Source: Atopsyche davidsoni (Eukaryota; Arthropoda; Insecta; Trichoptera; Hydrobiosidae). Taken from it: a DNA stretch of 64,000 nt. The position numbers were made by a program, and so were the translations under genes. How positions within the stretch are numbered: position 1 is the first letter of the stretch; the number at the start of each line of letters is the position of its first letter. The stretch covers positions 4,030,001 through 4,094,000 of the forward strand of contig JAILWY010000020.1 in assembly GCA_022113835.1 (NCBI GenBank), read 5' to 3'. Positions 60,316 to 64,000 of the stretch are shown one piece after another. Under the pieces are notes generated by a model. The model searched no databases and had not been told where the DNA came from. It saw only the letters and a list, made by a program, of their open reading frames with translations.

Positions 60316-62044
60316 GGTTTCGAAGAAGTCGAGCTAATAGACTTCAGATGCCTTGTACATCAGAAGTCCCACGTGCGGACTTCACAGGCGCACGTGCTGG
60401 CGTCATTTATCTTGGGTCTGACACCATCGTCTTTTTAGAGACCCACGGATATAGCAGACCCTGCTAACACGATATACGAGTATATATATATTATTTAATC
60501 AAATTTAATAAGAATATAATTTGTCTATGCCCAAAAGAAAGTGACAAAATAAAAAAAAACTACTTGTTAATCGGGAAAATGATCGAAAAGTTATAACCGC
60601 ATTTTCAAAGTTCCTCCCCAAAGCACCATGAAGGTAATTGATTCAGAAATTAGATCTTCGTCTCCGGAGACCAGAGATAATGGCTTGCGAGGACCCCGAG
60701 GCGCCGTAATGCTTAGAAGACGGGGTCTAAGAGATTAGGGTCCATCCCACTCCCCGACCGTGCATAATGAATGCGGAAGACGCTGGTTTTCAGTTTAAAG
60801 TTGCAAATAATTAGATATAAATTTTATTTCACTTGCAGAAGGTTTCCTTGTTCCTAACATCCAGGAATAAAACGTGGATAAATAATTCATAGCACTCTGA
60901 TATCTATCGCCGATTGGTGGTTCCATACTAAAAGATTTATCAAAACTTTACATGAAACACCTGTTAATTGTTTAATAAACATTTGAACACATGTTTTGAA
61001 TAAATACTAAAAATTGTTTGACGCCAATCACGTGCGCGAAAGATTAAATATAATTATTTATATATAATATATATTAATTGAATTTCGCATGAACCACCCT
61101 GTTTGTTGTTAACAAACATTATTTCATAGTTACTATAGCGCATAAACTCAAATTGCACTAGTTATTGTTGCTCTACTGGGTGCTTTTAACACACGTATCG
61201 TATTCCTTTAAGGGTGGGGTTTAACCGACCCGGTCACGACCTTATTCAAAACTATAAACTACACCGCCAAATTAATTACAAAAGAAAGGCAAACTCTCGA
61301 CTATTCAATATTAAACTTCAGACTGAACTGTTCTTGATTAAAATACTTTCATCATTCTCGGCAGTTAGATGCACAAAAAAATTGTTCGTAATCTCCTAGC
61401 CATTTAGCTATTTTTATTTTTTTTATATAATATACCTTTGAAAAACAATGATTTTTAATATATATCCGCTATTTTTATTTTATCATTTTTTTGTGTTTTG
61501 TCAATACAACTTGAACAGACTATATTTTTTTGAGTATAAATTTTTCGCACTGCTCGTTTATTTTTAATTTTCCAAACAAAGTGAGTATTTAATATCAATT
61601 TATATTTGTTATAGTATTATTATTATTATTCACTCAACGATTTCATCTGTTTATTTATTATTTTTTCGTCGCTCAAAATAATTAAAATAAATAATTAAAA
61701 TAATTTTTCAAAATATTTTTTTTCGCACTAATAAAATTTATCAATACAACAATCATTTAAATATTTATATATATATAAATTTAAATATTTATATATATAT
61801 AAATATTAAATATATATAAAATTTTTATTTTATTCATAATATTTCGGATCGTAACAACCTGCGAAATTTGAATTTTCACGCTTTATGTAATTCATCTGCA
61901 CTAATCGATGTGCGCATTAAAATTTTAGCAGGTATATTTCATAAAGGTGTGAATACGACGTACGCGGGGCTAATTTGCATGAAACCAACGGGGGATGGTT
62001 TCAGCCGCTAGGGGGAGGTGTTATTATGTACCCTTGTAGTCCCC

Positions 62045-62125
62045 GACCACAGCCTCTGAAACTGTGGTCCGCGAGCCAACCAAACCACCCCCCTTTACAC
62101 AGCAAGTATGAAGGGGGGCTTGCTG
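62045..62125. other. two adjacent hairpins in a GC-rich island
   Basis: GACCACAG/CTGTGGTC (62045-62069, nine-base loop) is followed by CAGCAAG/CTTGCTG (62100-62125, loop containing six G). They lie in a GC-richer stretch (61950-62130) with no frame. Confidence 0.7.
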
Positions 62126-63378
62126 TATGAAACAGCCAAGCAATGGCTGGTATATTATCTTCACAATAAATAAATGTCTCAAACTGTTTATAGTGTAATA
62201 AACTTACACCAAACTGCCACCAGTCGGCAACAAATTCAGCGGCCAGAGCACACGTGTGCTTAATTTTTATTACCCCAAACCTTACTGTACGAAAGTTAAC
62301 TCCAAAAAAAATCTATAATGTACTGTTGATACAAACTCACATACATATACTTTCTGTATATATTTGATAATCTGTGCAAATAAAATAGCAATTGTGCTTT
62401 GTTTAATTAATCTGAAATATATGAAAAAAATCATATGTATTTATAATAAAAACAAATATATTATAGGATATGTACTTTGTAAAAGGATAGCAAGTAAGTT
62501 TGCTGGCATTAATTAAGGTAAAAAATGATCTCGCCTGAAAGTCAACCCCTTCAGGACGCTATCTATCAACGCGACCCTTTTAATCTAACCCTTTGTGGCT
62601 TGTACATTTGGTGCACTCGGAATATTTAATTAATTGGCTGCGAAAAAGAGTGGTGATACTCTTGTGGTTCAATCCTATTTAATTTTACTGAAACTCATCG
62701 CACTTCCTTCCTTCCTTATATTTTTTTTTTATATAATAATTGTTTTTTATTTGATGAATTGATGAGAGTGAATCCAACCCTTAACACAGCGGAAACTGCT
62801 TTCTGAAATAAAAAGTTTAAAAATTTACACTAATTTAAGAATCAAACAATTATTGATAGAGAGGCTCAAAAAAAGGTACAGATTGCAGATCGTATATTAA
62901 TATTTTAAATAATTAATCCAAAATATATTATGTATATAAATAAATATTTTCATTTAAAAAATAAAATATTTCAAGTCTCGTATTTAAAATTACAGCATTT
63001 TCTTCGCAACTCTTGGTAAAGAATGAAAAATTCTCGTGAAATAAAAACGGTAAAAGCACAATAACATATTATTTCGTGAAAATTACTTTTTTGTTGGGAA
63101 GTTACCTGTTGTGCGATATTTTGCGTTGTTAAGGCTTTGAACTTTACAATTTTTTTTGTTGTTTGAAATTTGTGTTTCAAAAGCGAGGAAAAAATATTTT
63201 TCAAAATACACACAGGTTTATTTTAATTACACGAAATTCACTTGTACTTATTAAATGTTTCAGTACTTTGAATTTGTAACAAGGGCAGGCTTTATGGGAC
63301 AGTGATTCTGTAGAAAATATATCACACTCATCTTTAAATTATATTTTTTAAAAATTGTAATATCTATGTAGATATAAA

Positions 63379-63711
63379 ATGAAGCCAGAATATTTTACAA
63401 GTTATAACAATTCTAACGATCTCGAGCCCCTGAAGTGGCAGACGCCGGAAGTGCTGAAAGCTCGGAGCTTCGTGAGTGCTTTATTTTGGTATCATCGCAC
63501 ATTAAGGCTCGCTGTCGGAACTTTTCAGAATACAAGATCATCCCCCAGCTCCCCCGACACTTCGGCAAGTGTTCTTGTTTGGCTTGAGACAAAAATACTT
63601 CTTGAATCGCATTGGAATGCAAATGTCTCGCTTACTTTTTTGTTTCCAGCGCAGGAGCTTCTTGAAACCGCGATCCAACTTCAGGTGTTTCAGGCTGTTT
63701 TCAGGCGCTGA
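63379..63711 (+). other. 110-codon open frame in a GC-rich island, unrecognised
   Basis: The frame starts M-K-P-E-Y-F and ends in V-F-R-R at a TGA. It is the longest frame here not explained by a repeat. GAGTGCTTT after a short GTGAG (near 63472) could be a splice donor, so an exon is possible, but the composition is that of an average non-coding island and no family is recognised. Confidence 0.2.
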
Positions 63712-63847
63712 AACAAACTAATTACCTGCTTGAAATAAACCTGAAGTTCAATTTTGGACCCAGTACGTAAATTTTTTACTATATCGTCTTCAATTCATAA
63801 AATTGGATGTAAGAACTGGTACGGAAATTTTATGAAAAATACCTTAA

Positions 63848-64000
63848 AGGCCTAAGTCTCATACTCGAGTTTTTTTTGTCATTTTCTGGTCCGTTTTGCA
63901 AAAAATCGACTGCACCAATAAAAAAAATTTAAATGCAAAAAGTTAGATACATCCCTTCTTCCGAACAGAATATTTTTTTATTTCTTGTAAATTTACTTTT
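63848..64000. mobile_element. TTAA-flanked foldback MITE, copy 3, cut by the window end
   Basis: TTAA at 63844-63847 is followed by AGGCCTAAGTCTCATACTCG, then the same TTTGCAAAAAATCGACTGCA and AAATGCAAAAAGTTAGATAC blocks as the other two copies. Only the left arm is within the window. Confidence 0.75.

Larger units (their letters stand above)
60320..63840. other. mostly AT-rich stretch with scattered GC islands
   Basis: GC-richer patches occur at 60340-60470, 60640-60790 and 61950-62130. A lone ACCACCCTGT end-like motif lies near 61093. Palindromic TAAATATTTATATA words occur at 61755-61810. No gene recognised apart from the unassigned frame at 63379. Confidence 0.45.

Noticed and set aside
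1..64000. CRISPR arrays, operons, ribosome binding sites, bacterial insertion sequences
   Set aside because: None is present; composition, SINEs and transposon types point to a eukaryotic nuclear genome.

Overview
The window looks like nuclear DNA of an arthropod, most probably an insect. It is strongly AT-rich, has long (TA)n tracts and carries a short run of the insect telomere repeat TTAGG. It is full of decayed mobile elements of families common in insects: Helitron, mariner, hAT-type and TTAA-type MITEs, RTE-like non-LTR retrotransposons and tRNA-derived SINEs. No bacterial-type gene organisation is present. I cannot name the species from the sequence alone.

Only one convincing host gene is visible, a small minus-strand gene at 58320-58529 for a UQCR11/QCR10-like subunit of mitochondrial complex III. 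Nearly everything else is intergenic or intronic DNA. No long open frame exists; the short open frames are chance frames or readings of repeats.

Layout: 1-5000 holds a small MITE, an eight-copy ~169-bp tandem array (1690-2835) and a duplicated ~190-bp repeat, which share an end motif like GAATCACCCTGTATA. 8000-10700 holds (TA)n tracts, an interstitial TTAGG run beside a tRNA-like SINE head, and two more MITEs. 14000-18400 holds SINE pieces, an RTE reverse transcriptase remnant split by a hAT-type MITE with a perfect 8-bp target duplication, and a hammerhead-like motif. 21255-25735 is a ~4.5-kb inverted repeat whose centre carries a TTAA foldback MITE and an RTE 3' fragment. 32807-33425 is a second copy of that MITE. 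34030-37330 is a degenerate tandem array that includes a nearly perfect 1070-bp head-to-tail duplication. 42617-43242 is a mariner remnant, and 44204-45453 is a Helitron derivative with both ends recognisable. 51361-51565 is another hAT-type MITE. 54724-54853 and 59133-59325 are foldback elements, the second with two hammerhead-like motifs in opposite orientation. 57584-58083 is a second, different mariner deletion derivative, just beyond the 3' end of the UQCR11-like gene. A third TTAA MITE copy runs off the end of the window.

Between these lie GC-richer islands of about 100-350 bp every few kb. Some carry dense CAGGTA/CACCTG-type sites or TATA/CRE-like motifs and are candidate regulatory DNA; none could be assigned to an exon. 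The remnants do not form a working pathway. The most interesting signals are the hammerhead-like motifs, the 1070-bp duplication, the Helitron with intact termini but collapsed coding capacity, the satellite with MITE-like junctions, and the CAGGTA clusters.
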